A stretch of 64,000 nt of DNA from Variovorax sp. PAMC26660 (GTDB lineage Bacteria > Pseudomonadota > Gammaproteobacteria > Burkholderiales > Burkholderiaceae_C). The notes below the pieces were generated by a model. The model had not been told where the DNA came from and ran no database searches. It saw only the letters and a list, made by a program, of their open reading frames with translations. The stretch spans positions 2,046,001 to 2,110,000 of the forward strand of contig NZ_CP060295.1 of assembly GCF_014302995.1 (NCBI RefSeq), read 5' to 3'. This document shows positions 17,393 through 25,968 of the stretch, in pieces. A program made the position numbers and the translations under genes. Positions within the stretch are counted from its first letter, which is position 1; every line of letters begins with the position of its first letter.

Positions 17393-18400
17393 ATGGTTCC
17401 TTCGCTTTCACTGAAGACAGCCGCCCTGGCAGCGGTTGTCGCTCTCGTCCAGGGTTGCGCACAGACGTCCGCGCAGAAACCTTCTGACGCAACCGTGGCC
17501 GCCCACGTCGCGGCAGCCACGCAGGCCGCGGGCACCGACCTTGGGCCCCTGCTCTCGCTGTGCAAGCCCGCCCCCGCCACACGCCCGCCGCAGGAGGAAC
17601 TCGACAAGGGCCTTCCCCTGCTCATCAACAAGCCGGCACCGCCGCCCGCCAGGGCCTTCGACAACCTGTATTTCGTGGGCGCCGACTGGGTGAGCGCCTG
17701 GGCCATCAAGACCTCCGACGGCATCATCCTCATCGATGCGCTCAACAACCAGGTGGAGGCAGCCGCGCTGATCGAGGGCGGCATGCGCAAGCTGGGTCTC
17801 GATCCGGCGCAGATCAAGTACGTGATCGTCACGCACGGCCACGGCGACCATTACGGCGGTGCACCCTACCTCGCCCGGAAGTACCGCGCGCGCGTGGTCA
17901 TGAGCGATGCCGACTGGACGATGACCGAGACGAAGCTGGAGTTCGCCACGCCGATCTGGGGCGCGCCGCCCAAGCGGGACATCTCGGTGAAGGACGGCGA
18001 CCGCGTCACCCTGGGCGACACCACCGTCACGCTGTACCTGACACCGGGCCACACCATGGGCACGCTCTCGCCGGTGTTCGACGTGAGCGAGAACGGCAGG
18101 AAGCACCGCGCCATACTCTGGGGCGGCACGGGCTTCAACTTCGGCAAGGACGTGCCGCGGCTGGACAGCTACATCGCGTCCACGCGGCGCATGGACGCCC
18201 TGGCCAGGGCGCAAGGCATCGACGTGCTGGTGTCGAACCACTCGAACATGGACAACTCGCAAGCCAAGATGGCGGCGCTGCGGCAGCAGCCGGCGGGCGC
18301 GGCGAACCCCTTCGTGATGGGCACGCCGACGGTGGAGCGGGCGTTGAGCGTGATGGGGGAATGTGCGCAGGCGCAGCGCGACAGGTTTGCGATGCAGTGA
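17393..18400 (+). CDS. Subclass B3-like metallo-beta-lactamase-fold lipoprotein
   Basis: The 335-residue protein begins with a lipobox leader (AAVVALVQGCAQTSAQ), so it is probably membrane-anchored in the periplasm. The zinc ligands are complete for a B3-type enzyme: His148, His150, Asp152, His153 in THGHGDHYGG, His220 in TPGHTMGT and His283 in VSNHSNMDN. An ATG at 17381 is possible, but the one at 17393 has GGAG seven bases upstream. Whether it hydrolyses beta-lactams or another ester/lactone cannot be told; many B3-like proteins are not resistance enzymes. Confidence 0.85.
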   Translation: MVPSLSLKTAALAAVVALVQGCAQTSAQKPSDATVAAHVAAATQAAGTDLGPLLSLCKPAPATRPPQEELDKGLPLLINKPAPPPARAFDNLYFVGADWVSAWAIKTSDGIILIDALNNQVEAAALIEGGMRKLGLDPAQIKYVIVTHGHGDHYGGAPYLARKYRARVVMSDADWTMTETKLEFATPIWGAPPKRDISVKDGDRVTLGDTTVTLYLTPGHTMGTLSPVFDVSENGRKHRAILWGGTGFNFGKDVPRLDSYIASTRRMDALARAQGIDVLVSNHSNMDNSQAKMAALRQQPAGAANPFVMGTPTVERALSVMGECAQAQRDRFAMQ

Positions 18401-18413
18401 GCGATGCTGCCTT

Positions 18414-18531
18414 GCTCCTTCCCCTTCCGGGGGAGGGTTGGGATGGGGGCAGACGGCATCGGGCAGGCCGACAGCAATCGATACGCCGCCTGCCCCCACC
18501 CCTGCCCTCCCCCAGCGGGGGAGGGAGAAAT
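18414..18531. repeat. Family B inverted repeat, copy 1
   Basis: About 118 bp between convergent genes form a long imperfect inverted repeat. The arms read CTCCTTCCCC...GGGGGAGGG...GGGATGGGGGCAG and its complement, and each arm holds its own CCCCC/GGGGG palindrome. A second copy is at 23763-23881. It is non-coding and may act as a transcript terminator or stem-loop between the MBL gene and the small gene at 18540. Confidence 0.85.
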
Positions 18532-18539
18532 ACCAACAC

Positions 18540-18797
18540 TCAGTCCGGCACGAACTTGGTGTTGAAGATGTCCACGTCCGACTCCAGCTCGAACGTCACC
18601 ACCTGCCCCATCTTCCCGTCGCTCATGCGGCAGGCCGAGAACAGGCTGAAGCGGCCCTTGAAGTAGAACTCGTCCATCACGATCAGCGCGTACGGGTACG
18701 GCACGAAGACCTGGTGCTCGAAGATGACGCGGTGCACGTTCCTCGGCGACGGAAAGAGCTTGTAGTCGCTGGTGTCTATCGACTTTGCGGTGGCCAT
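18540..18797 (-). CDS. Small hypothetical protein
   Basis: An 85-residue acidic-to-neutral protein without signal peptide or membrane segment (SIDTSDYKLFPSPRNVHRVIFEHQ, FKGRFSLFSACRMSDGKMG). I do not recognise a family. It follows the SDR gene by 22 bp on the same strand and is probably the last gene of the run starting with the Crp-like regulator. The ATG at 18797 is the only sensible start. Frame and codon use are like its neighbours, so it is likely real. Confidence 0.65.
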   Translation of the reverse strand: MATAKSIDTSDYKLFPSPRNVHRVIFEHQVFVPYPYALIVMDEFYFKGRFSLFSACRMSDGKMGQVVTFELESDVDIFNTKFVPD

Positions 18798-18819
18798 GGC
18801 GTGCTCGGTTCCCTGGCGC

Positions 18820-19584
18820 TCAGGCCGGATCGCGCACGTCGGCCACGGGGTTGTTGCCGAAGTCTTCGCGCGCCAGGTACTTGAGCACCTTGGCCGCCGC
18901 GGAGGCGGGGCTGTCGAGCCGGCCCTCTTCCTTCATGCTGACGAAGCGCGTGCGGTCCGGGAAGTTCTCGGCCGACGCGCCGCGCAGCTGCACCTGCATG
19001 TCGGTGTCGATGATGCCGGGCGCGAGCGAGACGATGCGCGCGCCGTTCGGTGCAGCGGCCTCTTCGAGCGCCACGGCGCGCGAGAAATGGTCCATGCCGG
19101 CCTTGGCCGCGCAGTAAGGCGCCTGGCTGCCCATGGCGTTGCGGCCCAGGCCCGACGAGATGTTCAGCACCTTGCGCGTGCCGCGCCATTCGCGGGTCGC
19201 GCCCAGGAAGGCGGCGGTCAGCAGCATCGGCGCTTCGAGGCCGATGCGCAGGGCCAGCGACAGCTCGGCTTCGATGGCGCCGGACAGCGGCGCGGGGTTG
19301 CCCACGGTGCCGGCGTTGTTGATGAGGGTCACGCTGTCGAAGCGCTGTGCGTCGATGGTCTTGAGCCATGCCGACACGCGGGCCGATGCAGCCACGGGGT
19401 CGGACAGGTCCTGTTCCCACTGCGTGAGTTCGGCGCCAGCCGCCTTGACGGCTTCGGCCAATTGCGGGTCCTGCTTGCGGGAGATGCCGAGCACCGTGTG
19501 GCCGGCTTGCAGCAGTTGTTCGGCCATGGCACGGCCCAGGCCGCGCGAGGCGCCGGTGATCAGGGTGAGGTGGGAAGCGGTCAT
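18820..19584 (-). CDS. Short-chain dehydrogenase/reductase
   Basis: The 254-residue NAD(P)-dependent oxidoreductase has the Rossmann motif TGASRGLG (residues 10-17), NNAG at about 90, and the catalytic Ser...Tyr-x3-Lys set (NISSGLG, YCAAKAG). Sequence style resembles sepiapterin/benzil reductase-type SDRs, but the substrate is not predictable. It lies 74 bp after the 156-residue hypothetical gene on the same strand. Confidence 0.9.
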   Translation of the reverse strand: MTASHLTLITGASRGLGRAMAEQLLQAGHTVLGISRKQDPQLAEAVKAAGAELTQWEQDLSDPVAASARVSAWLKTIDAQRFDSVTLINNAGTVGNPAPLSGAIEAELSLALRIGLEAPMLLTAAFLGATREWRGTRKVLNISSGLGRNAMGSQAPYCAAKAGMDHFSRAVALEEAAAPNGARIVSLAPGIIDTDMQVQLRGASAENFPDRTRFVSMKEEGRLDSPASAAAKVLKYLAREDFGNNPVADVRDPA

Positions 19585-19658
19585 CGGGAGAGTCTTTCTG
19601 AAACGAAGGCAGGAAGGTTAAGGGGTATTGAAGGGTCTTGAATACGTGCGCGGCGTAT

Positions 19659-20129
19659 TCAGCCAGTTCTGAATTGCTTGCGCAGGAAGGCCCGGTGCCG
19701 CGCGATGTGCTGCAGTTGTGCAGGCGCGATGCTGCCGCCAAGGTCGACTTCGTCGGCACCGTTGAGCACTGCATTGGCATTGGTCATCGCACGCGCGACG
19801 ACTTCTTCCTCGCTCACGCCGAGCTGCGCCGCCAAGTCGAGCGCCACGCGCCGCATCGCACGCTGCGACAGCATCCACATCGCGCCGAAGCGATCCCACG
19901 CGAGCGCAGCCTCTTCGGATTTCTCGCGGTCGGCCAGAATTTCGCTGAGCGGCTTGGCCAGGATGGCGTCGAGCGCGTCGATCTTCTCGGTCAACGCCTC
20001 GTTGCGCTCGATGGCCTCCTGCAGCGTCGGCCCGGCGTCGTCGGCCTTCGCCTTCGGCGTCTCGGGCTGCGGGATGAAGCCCGCTTCCGCATTCGCGGGC
20101 ACGATCTGTAGCTGGTCGGTGAGGCTCAT
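19659..20129 (-). CDS. Hypothetical helical protein coupled to the Crp-like regulator
   Basis: A 156-residue protein with no signal peptide; the middle part is predicted mainly helical (LQEAIERNEALTEKIDALDAIL, REKSEEAALAWDRFGAMWMLSQRAMRRV). No family is recognised. Its start overlaps the regulator stop by 4 bp (ATGA), so the two are translationally coupled and may act together. Confidence 0.7.
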   Translation of the reverse strand: MSLTDQLQIVPANAEAGFIPQPETPKAKADDAGPTLQEAIERNEALTEKIDALDAILAKPLSEILADREKSEEAALAWDRFGAMWMLSQRAMRRVALDLAAQLGVSEEEVVARAMTNANAVLNGADEVDLGGSIAPAQLQHIARHRAFLRKQFRTG

Positions 20130-20911
20130 GATTTTTCGGTTTCCGGTGAGGGGTTGTTCTTCTTGTTCGACATCGCGCTCACGCGCAGGCCCGGCAGGTC
20201 GAGCACGCGCAGGCCACCGTACTCCACCCGGATCAACCCCTGCGCCGACAGGCCGTTGAGTGCCTCGTTCACGCGCTGGCGCGACAGGCCGACCAGATAG
20301 GCCAGTTCCTGCTGCGTGATGCGCAAGACTTCGCCCACGCCCGGATACAGCACCGGGTTGAACAGCGACACGAGGTTGCGCGCCACGCGCGCGTCGGGGT
20401 TGTTGAGCCGGTCGATCTCCAGCGCCGCGATGAACTGGCCGAGGCGTTCATTGAGCTGGTTCATCACGAAGCGGTTGAAGCCGATGGAATGGTCGAGCAG
20501 CCAGTGGAAGCTCTCGATCGGCAAGCCCGCCACCAGGCTGCGCCGCAGCGCCTGGATGTTGTAGCGGTAGGGCTCGCGCTTCATCACCGTGCCTTCACCG
20601 AACCAGCCGCCGGGCGGCACGCCGGTGTAGGTGACGGAGCCGCCGTCGGCGTTGTCGTTGCTCATCTTGAGCAGGCCTTCGACCACGCCGAACCAGTAGG
20701 TGGGAGAACGGCCGACGCGGCACACCAGGTCGCCGGGCTCGGCTTCGCCGACCACCAGCGTGGCTTCGGCGCGGCGGCGCTCGGTGGGCGTGAGCGTGGG
20801 CAGCCAGGGAATGCCATCCAGCTCTGCGGCATTGGCCGGGCGCACGCGGTCCTTGATCGAGCCGCCGAGCACGCTGTGAGAACCGCCATGGGAAGGATTG
20901 CCGTGAGGCAT
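20126..20911 (-). CDS. Crp/Fnr-family transcriptional regulator
   Basis: The 261-residue regulator has a cyclic-nucleotide-binding-type beta-roll (about 50-150, VVGEAEPGDLVCRVG, GVPPGGWFGEGTVM) and a C-terminal winged helix (ITQQELAYLVGLSRQRVNEALNGLSAQGLI). No Fnr-type N-terminal cysteine cluster is present. It is divergent from the acyl-CoA synthetase/ABC operon with an 18-bp palindrome between them, so it probably controls that operon; an acyl-CoA or fatty-acid signal is a guess. The ATG at 20911 is used; much longer upstream reading is antisense noise. Confidence 0.85.
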   Translation of the reverse strand: MPHGNPSHGGSHSVLGGSIKDRVRPANAAELDGIPWLPTLTPTERRRAEATLVVGEAEPGDLVCRVGRSPTYWFGVVEGLLKMSNDNADGGSVTYTGVPPGGWFGEGTVMKREPYRYNIQALRRSLVAGLPIESFHWLLDHSIGFNRFVMNQLNERLGQFIAALEIDRLNNPDARVARNLVSLFNPVLYPGVGEVLRITQQELAYLVGLSRQRVNEALNGLSAQGLIRVEYGGLRVLDLPGLRVSAMSNKKNNPSPETEKS

Positions 20912-20942
20912 CGGGAAACTCCGGGGAGTAGTGTCCCTAGGA

Positions 20943-20960
20943 TTGTCGTTGGAACGACAA
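20943..20960. promoter_or_regulatory. Palindrome in crp-like / acyl-CoA synthetase divergent region
   Basis: TTGTCGTT and AACGACAA form perfect 8-bp arms around GG, 32 bp from the regulator start and 36 bp from the synthetase start. Two-fold symmetry and position fit a binding site for the Crp/Fnr-type protein. The sequence differs from the classical Crp site TGTGA-N6-TCACA. Confidence 0.6.
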
Positions 20961-20995
20961 CCGGGCGTCAAAGTGAGACCTACGATCCGCCCACT

Positions 20996-22951
20996 GTGCA
21001 AACAACCGCCCCCACCTTCCCCCGTCTGCTGCTCGCGCATGCCGAGGCCCGCCCCGAAGCACCCGCCGTTCGCGAAAAGGACCTCGGCATCTGGCAAACC
21101 TGGACCTGGAACGCCGCGGCGCAGGAAGTGCGCGAAATGGCCTGCGGCCTGGCGAGCCTGGGCTTCAAGCCCTTCGACAACCTCGCCATCGTCGGCGCCA
21201 ACCGGCCGCACCTGTACATGGCGGTGGTCGCGGCGCAAAGCCTGCGCGGCGTGCCGGTGCCGCTGTATCAGGATGCGGTGGCCAGCGAGATGGTCTTCAT
21301 GCTGCAGGACGCGGGCATCGAGTTCGTGATCGTCGAAGACCAGGAACAGGTCGACAAGCTGCTCGAATGCCGCGAGATCCAGAAGGACAAGCAGCCAAGC
21401 ATCCGCCACATCATCTACGACGACCCCAAGGGCCTGCGCCACTACGACCAGCCGGGGTTGATCAGCTACGAGCAATTGCGCGAGCTGGGCCGGACCTTCG
21501 ACAAGGCGAACGTCGGCTACTACGACCGCGCGGTGGCGAGCGGCGAAGCGACGGACGTCGGCGTGATCCTCTACACCTCGGGCACCACCGGCCGCCCCAA
21601 GGGCGTGTGCCAGACGCATGCGAGCTTCATCGCTGCGGGCCGCGGCGGCGTGGAGACCGACAAGCTCGGCCCCGGCGACAACATCATGAGCTACCTGCCG
21701 ATGGCGTGGGTCGGCGACCATCTGTTCTCGGTCGCGCAATGGCTGGTGGGCGGCTTCACGCTCAACTGCCCCGAGTCGGCCGAGACGGTGATGAACGACA
21801 TGCGCGAGATCGGCCCGAGCTACTACTTCGGCCCACCGCGCACCTTCGAAGGTTTGCTCACGGCCGTGTCGATCCGCATGGAAGATGCAGCGGCGCCCAA
21901 GCGCTGGCTGTATGCGAAGTTCATGGCGCTGGCACAGCGCGTGGGCGCCGACATCCTCAACGGCGCGCCCGTGGGCACCGGCGACCGGCTGATGTACGGC
22001 CTGGGCAACCTGCTGATCTACGGCCCGCTGCGCAACGTGCTGGGCATGAGCCGCATCCGCGTGGCCTACACGGCGGGCGCGGCCATCGGGCCCGATCTGT
22101 TCCGCTTCTACCGCTCCATCGGCGTCAACCTCAAGCAGTTCTACGGCCAGACCGAGACCTGCGCCTACGTGTGCCTGCAGCAGGATGGCAAGGTCAAGCT
22201 GCAGACGGTCGGCACCGCCGCACCAGGGATCGAGCTGAAGATCGCGGAAGACGGCGAAGTGCTGGTGCGCGGCGTGTCGGTGCTCAAGGAGTACTACAAG
22301 CGCCCCGACGCCACGGCCGAGGTGCTTGATGCCAACGGCTACTTCCACACCGGCGACGCGGGCGTGCTCGACAGCGAAGGCCACCTGCGCATCATCGATC
22401 GCGCCAAGGACGTGGGCAGGCTCGTGGGCGGCGCGATCTTTGCGCCCAACTACATCGAGAACAAGCTCAAGTTTTTCCCGCAGATCAAGGAAGCCGTGTG
22501 CTTCGGCAACGCGCGCGACGAAGTGTGCGCGGCCATCAACATCGACTTCGAGGCCGTGGGCAACTGGGCCGAACGGCGCGGCCTGGCCTACGGCGGCTAT
22601 GTGGACCTGGCCGGCAAGCCCGAGGTGCTGACGCTGATTGCCGAATGCATCGCCAAGGTGAATGCCGACCTTGCAAGCGAAGACGGCATGGGCGAGACGC
22701 AGATCGCGCGCTTTCTGGTGCTGCACAAGGAGCTGGACCCCGACGACGACGAACTGACCCGCACGCGCAAGGTGCGGCGCGGCTTCATCGCCGAGAAATA
22801 CGCGGTGCTGCTCGATGCGCTCTACGGCGGCAAGACCGAGCAGTACATCGAGACCCAGGTCAAGTTCGAGGACGGGCGCACGGGCGTGGTGAATGCCACG
22901 CTGAAGATCGTCGAAGTGAAGACCTTCCCCATCGTGAAGGCAGCGGCATGA
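20996..22951 (+). CDS. AMP-dependent (long-chain-type) acyl-CoA synthetase
   Basis: The 651-residue enzyme activates a carboxylic acid to its CoA ester via an acyl-adenylate. The P-loop-like motif YTSGTTGRPKGV and the A5 motif FYGQTETCAY are clear; the DxxHTGD-like HTGDAGVLD segment is near residue 450. No ATG gives a good start, so GTG at 20996 is chosen (VQTTAPTFPRLLL). The stop overlaps the ABC ATPase start (ATGA). Context with a branched-chain-type transporter suggests it activates the imported acid. Confidence 0.88.
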   Translation: MQTTAPTFPRLLLAHAEARPEAPAVREKDLGIWQTWTWNAAAQEVREMACGLASLGFKPFDNLAIVGANRPHLYMAVVAAQSLRGVPVPLYQDAVASEMVFMLQDAGIEFVIVEDQEQVDKLLECREIQKDKQPSIRHIIYDDPKGLRHYDQPGLISYEQLRELGRTFDKANVGYYDRAVASGEATDVGVILYTSGTTGRPKGVCQTHASFIAAGRGGVETDKLGPGDNIMSYLPMAWVGDHLFSVAQWLVGGFTLNCPESAETVMNDMREIGPSYYFGPPRTFEGLLTAVSIRMEDAAAPKRWLYAKFMALAQRVGADILNGAPVGTGDRLMYGLGNLLIYGPLRNVLGMSRIRVAYTAGAAIGPDLFRFYRSIGVNLKQFYGQTETCAYVCLQQDGKVKLQTVGTAAPGIELKIAEDGEVLVRGVSVLKEYYKRPDATAEVLDANGYFHTGDAGVLDSEGHLRIIDRAKDVGRLVGGAIFAPNYIENKLKFFPQIKEAVCFGNARDEVCAAINIDFEAVGNWAERRGLAYGGYVDLAGKPEVLTLIAECIAKVNADLASEDGMGETQIARFLVLHKELDPDDDELTRTRKVRRGFIAEKYAVLLDALYGGKTEQYIETQVKFEDGRTGVVNATLKIVEVKTFPIVKAAA

Positions 22952-23733
22952 GTAACCGAAAGATCGGCGAGGTCATCCTCGACGTGCAGAACATCAGCCT
23001 GAGCTTCGGCGGCGTGAAGGCGCTCACGGACATCAGCTTCAACGTGCGCGAGCATGAAGTGCGCGCCATCATCGGACCGAACGGCGCGGGCAAAAGCTCG
23101 ATGCTGAACTGCATCAACGGCGTGTACTGGCCGCAGCAGGGCTCGATCACCTTCCGCGGCCAGACCTTCAAGCACATGAACTCGCGCCAGGTGGCCGAGA
23201 TGGGCGTGGCACGCACCTTCCAGAACCTGGCGCTGTTCAAGGGCATGAGCGTGCTCGACAACATCATGACGGGGCGCAACCTCAAGATGAAGAGCGGGCT
23301 GCTGGCGCAAGCCTTCCGCTGGGGCCCCGCCGAACGCGAGGAGCTGCAGCACCGCGAGTTCGTGGAGCACATCATCGACTTCCTCGAGATCCAGGCGCAC
23401 CGCAAGACACCGGTGGGCCGCTTGCCCTACGGCCTGCAAAAGCGCGTCGACCTCGGCCGCGCGCTCGCGATGGAGCCGCAGGTGCTGCTGCTGGACGAAC
23501 CGATGGCCGGCATGAACGTGGAAGAGAAGCAGGACATGAGCCGCTTCATCCTCGATGTGAACGACGAGTTCGGCGCGACCATCGTGCTGATCGAGCACGA
23601 CATGGGCGTGGTGATGGACATCTCCGACCGCGTGGTGGTGCTGGACTACGGCAAGAAGATCGGGGATGGCACGCCGGATGAAGTGCGGAACAACGAAGAC
23701 GTGATTCGGGCGTACCTGGGTGTGGAGCACTGA
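22948..23733 (+). CDS. ABC transporter ATPase, LivG type
   Basis: The 261-residue ATPase has Walker A GPNGAGKS, the degenerate signature RLPYGLQKRVDLGRAL, Walker B VLLLDEP and switch His in LIEHDMG. It belongs to the branched-chain-amino-acid-type (HAAT) family, which also imports aromatic acids, amides and urea. It overlaps the synthetase stop by 4 bp. A family B repeat separates it from the permease gene. Confidence 0.92.
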   Translation: MSNRKIGEVILDVQNISLSFGGVKALTDISFNVREHEVRAIIGPNGAGKSSMLNCINGVYWPQQGSITFRGQTFKHMNSRQVAEMGVARTFQNLALFKGMSVLDNIMTGRNLKMKSGLLAQAFRWGPAEREELQHREFVEHIIDFLEIQAHRKTPVGRLPYGLQKRVDLGRALAMEPQVLLLDEPMAGMNVEEKQDMSRFILDVNDEFGATIVLIEHDMGVVMDISDRVVVLDYGKKIGDGTPDEVRNNEDVIRAYLGVEH

Positions 23734-23762
23734 CGCCATGCCCCACCTCGCCCTGAAGCATT

Positions 23763-23881
23763 GCTCCTTCCCCCGCTGGGGGAAGGCTGGGATGGGGGCA
23801 CGACAGCCCTCGCAACACGGCAGCGCCTCATCGAGCGCCGCCTGCCCCCACCCCAACCCTCCCCCAGCGGGGGAGGGAGAA
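23763..23881. repeat. Family B inverted repeat, copy 2
   Basis: This 119-bp element occupies the gap between the LivG-type and LivH-type genes. Arms carry CTCCTTCCCCCGCTGGGGG and its near-complement at 23839-23881, matching copy 1 at 18414-18531. It ends 20 bp before the permease start. It makes the only long gap in an otherwise compact operon. Confidence 0.85.
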
Positions 23882-23901
23882 AAACAAGAAAGACACTGAC
23901 C

Positions 23902-24831
23902 ATGGGCTTTTTCCTCGAAACCCTCTTCGGCGGCCTCATGGTCGGCATGCTCTATTCGCTGATCGCCATCGGCTTCGTGCTGATCTACAAGGCCTCGGGC
24001 GTCTTCAACTTCGCGCAGGGCGCGATGGTGCTTTTCGCGGCGCTCGCCATGGCGCGCTTTGCCGAGTGGTTCCCGCTGTGGTTCGGCTTCCAGAGCCTGA
24101 TCCTGGCCAACATCCTGGCCTTCATCGCCGCCATGGCCGTGATGATCGTCGTGGCCTGGCTGATCGAACGGCTGGCGCTGAGCAAGCTGGTGAACCAGGA
24201 AGGCATCACGCTCTTGATGGCCACGCTGGGCATTGCCTACTTTCTCGACGGCCTGGGCCAGACGATCTTCGGCAACGACATCTACAAGATCGACGTCGGC
24301 ATGCCCAAGGAACCGCTGATGGTGCTGCAGGGCACCTTCGAAGGCGGCCTGCTGCTGAGCCAGGAAGACCTTGTCGCCGCACTGGTGTCGGCTGCACTGG
24401 TGGTGGTGCTCGCGGTCTTCTTCCAGAAGACCGCCACAGGCCGCGCGCTGCGCGCGGTGGCCGACGACCACCAGGCCGCCCAGTCCATCGGCATTCCGCT
24501 GTCGCGCATCTGGGTGATCGTGTGGTCGGTGGCCGGGTTCTCGGCGCTGGTGGCCGGGATCATCTGGGGATCGAAGCTGGGCGTGCAGTTCTCGCTCTCG
24601 CTGGTGGCGCTGAAAGCGCTGCCGGTCGTGATCCTCGGCGGTCTCACCTCGATACCGGGCGCCATCATCGGCGGCCTGTTGATCGGGGTCGGCGAGAAGC
24701 TGTCCGAAATCTATCTCGGCCCCATGCTCGGTGGCGGCATCGAGATCTGGTTTGCCTATGTTCTTGCACTGGTCTTCCTGCTCGTGCGGCCCCAAGGGCT
24801 GTTCGGCGAGAAGATCATCGATCGGGTCTGA
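23902..24831 (+). CDS. ABC transporter permease, LivH type
   Basis: The 309-residue integral membrane protein has the LivH pattern: N-terminal FLETLFGGLMVGMLYSLIAIGF, LIYKASGVFNFAQGAMV, and about eight hydrophobic segments ending in FLLVRPQGLFG. It forms the heteromeric channel with the LivM-type protein, whose gene follows after 5 bp. Confidence 0.93.
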   Translation: MGFFLETLFGGLMVGMLYSLIAIGFVLIYKASGVFNFAQGAMVLFAALAMARFAEWFPLWFGFQSLILANILAFIAAMAVMIVVAWLIERLALSKLVNQEGITLLMATLGIAYFLDGLGQTIFGNDIYKIDVGMPKEPLMVLQGTFEGGLLLSQEDLVAALVSAALVVVLAVFFQKTATGRALRAVADDHQAAQSIGIPLSRIWVIVWSVAGFSALVAGIIWGSKLGVQFSLSLVALKALPVVILGGLTSIPGAIIGGLLIGVGEKLSEIYLGPMLGGGIEIWFAYVLALVFLLVRPQGLFGEKIIDRV

Positions 24832-24836
24832 ACGCG

Positions 24837-25901
24837 ATGTTCTACAGAGAAAACGGCCAGTTCAAGTCGAGCTACAGGGCCGACCAACAGATCCTGCCCA
24901 TCGCGCAGGACCGCATCGCAATGCTGGTGCTGCTGCTCGTGGCGTTCATCGTGGTGCCGCTGGGTGTGTCCGACTACTGGATGCGCGCCATCCTCACGCC
25001 CTTCCTGATTCTTTCGCTCGCCGCGCTGGGCCTGAACATCCTGGTCGGCTACTGCGGCCAGATTTCGCTGGGCACCGGCGCCTTCATGGCGGTAGGCGCG
25101 TATGCGGCCTATAACTTCCAGGTGCGCATCGATGGCATGCCGCTGATTGCATCCCTGCTGCTCGGCGGCCTGTGCGCCACGGTGATCGGCGTGCTGTTCG
25201 GCATTCCGAGCCTGCGCATCAAGGGCTTGTACCTTGCCGTGGCAACGCTCGCGGCGCAGTTCTTCACCGATTGGGCGTTCCTGCGCATCCAGTGGTTCAC
25301 CAACAACTCGTCGTCGGGCTCGGTGAGCGTGGCGGGGCTCAACGTGTTCGGCGTGCCGATCGAATCGCCGGTGCAGAAGTACCTGTTCTGCCTGGCGTTC
25401 GTGGTGGTGTTCGCGCTGCTCGCCAAGAACCTGGTGCGCAGCGCCATCGGCCGCGAGTGGATGGCCATGCGCGACATGGACGTGGCGGCCGCGGTGATCG
25501 GCATTCGCCCGGTGTACGCCAAGCTCACGGCCTTTGCGGTGAGCAGCTTCATCGTCGGCGTGGCCGGCGCGCTGTGGGGCTTCATTCACCTGGGTGCGTG
25601 GGAGCCTGCGGCCTTCAGCATCGACCGCTCGTTCCAGTTGCTGTTCATGGTGATCATCGGCGGGCTCGGCTCGATCATGGGCAGCTTCTTCGGCGCCGCC
25701 TTCATCGTGCTGCTGCCGCTGTTTTTGAACCAGTTGCCGTCGTGGCTGGGCTTCTCGATTTCCACCGCACTGGCCTCGCACCTGGAGACCATGATCTTCG
25801 GCGCGCTGATCGTTTTCTTCCTGATCGTCGAGCCGCATGGCCTGGCGCGGCTGTGGTCCACGGCCAAGGAAAAGTTGCGGCTGTGGCCCTTCCCGCATTG
25901 A
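24837..25901 (+). CDS. ABC transporter permease, LivM type
   Basis: The 354-residue protein has LivM features: LGLNILVGYCGQISLGTGAFMAVGAYAA, GLYLAVATLAAQ, and IIGGLGSIMGSFFGAAF. Multiple membrane helices are evident. Its start lies 5 bp after the LivH-type stop, which supports coupled expression. Confidence 0.93.
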   Translation: MFYRENGQFKSSYRADQQILPIAQDRIAMLVLLLVAFIVVPLGVSDYWMRAILTPFLILSLAALGLNILVGYCGQISLGTGAFMAVGAYAAYNFQVRIDGMPLIASLLLGGLCATVIGVLFGIPSLRIKGLYLAVATLAAQFFTDWAFLRIQWFTNNSSSGSVSVAGLNVFGVPIESPVQKYLFCLAFVVVFALLAKNLVRSAIGREWMAMRDMDVAAAVIGIRPVYAKLTAFAVSSFIVGVAGALWGFIHLGAWEPAAFSIDRSFQLLFMVIIGGLGSIMGSFFGAAFIVLLPLFLNQLPSWLGFSISTALASHLETMIFGALIVFFLIVEPHGLARLWSTAKEKLRLWPFPH

Positions 25902-25968
25902 TTCGTTTCGAGAGTTCCCGTTCGTTTGAAAAAACCCGGCACCGAGGTGCCCACATAAGGAGACAGGC

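Noticed and set aside
22822..24795. 657-codon minus-strand frame over the LivG/LivH genes
   Set aside because: Antisense shadow with low-complexity His/Arg composition, crossing the non-coding family B repeat.
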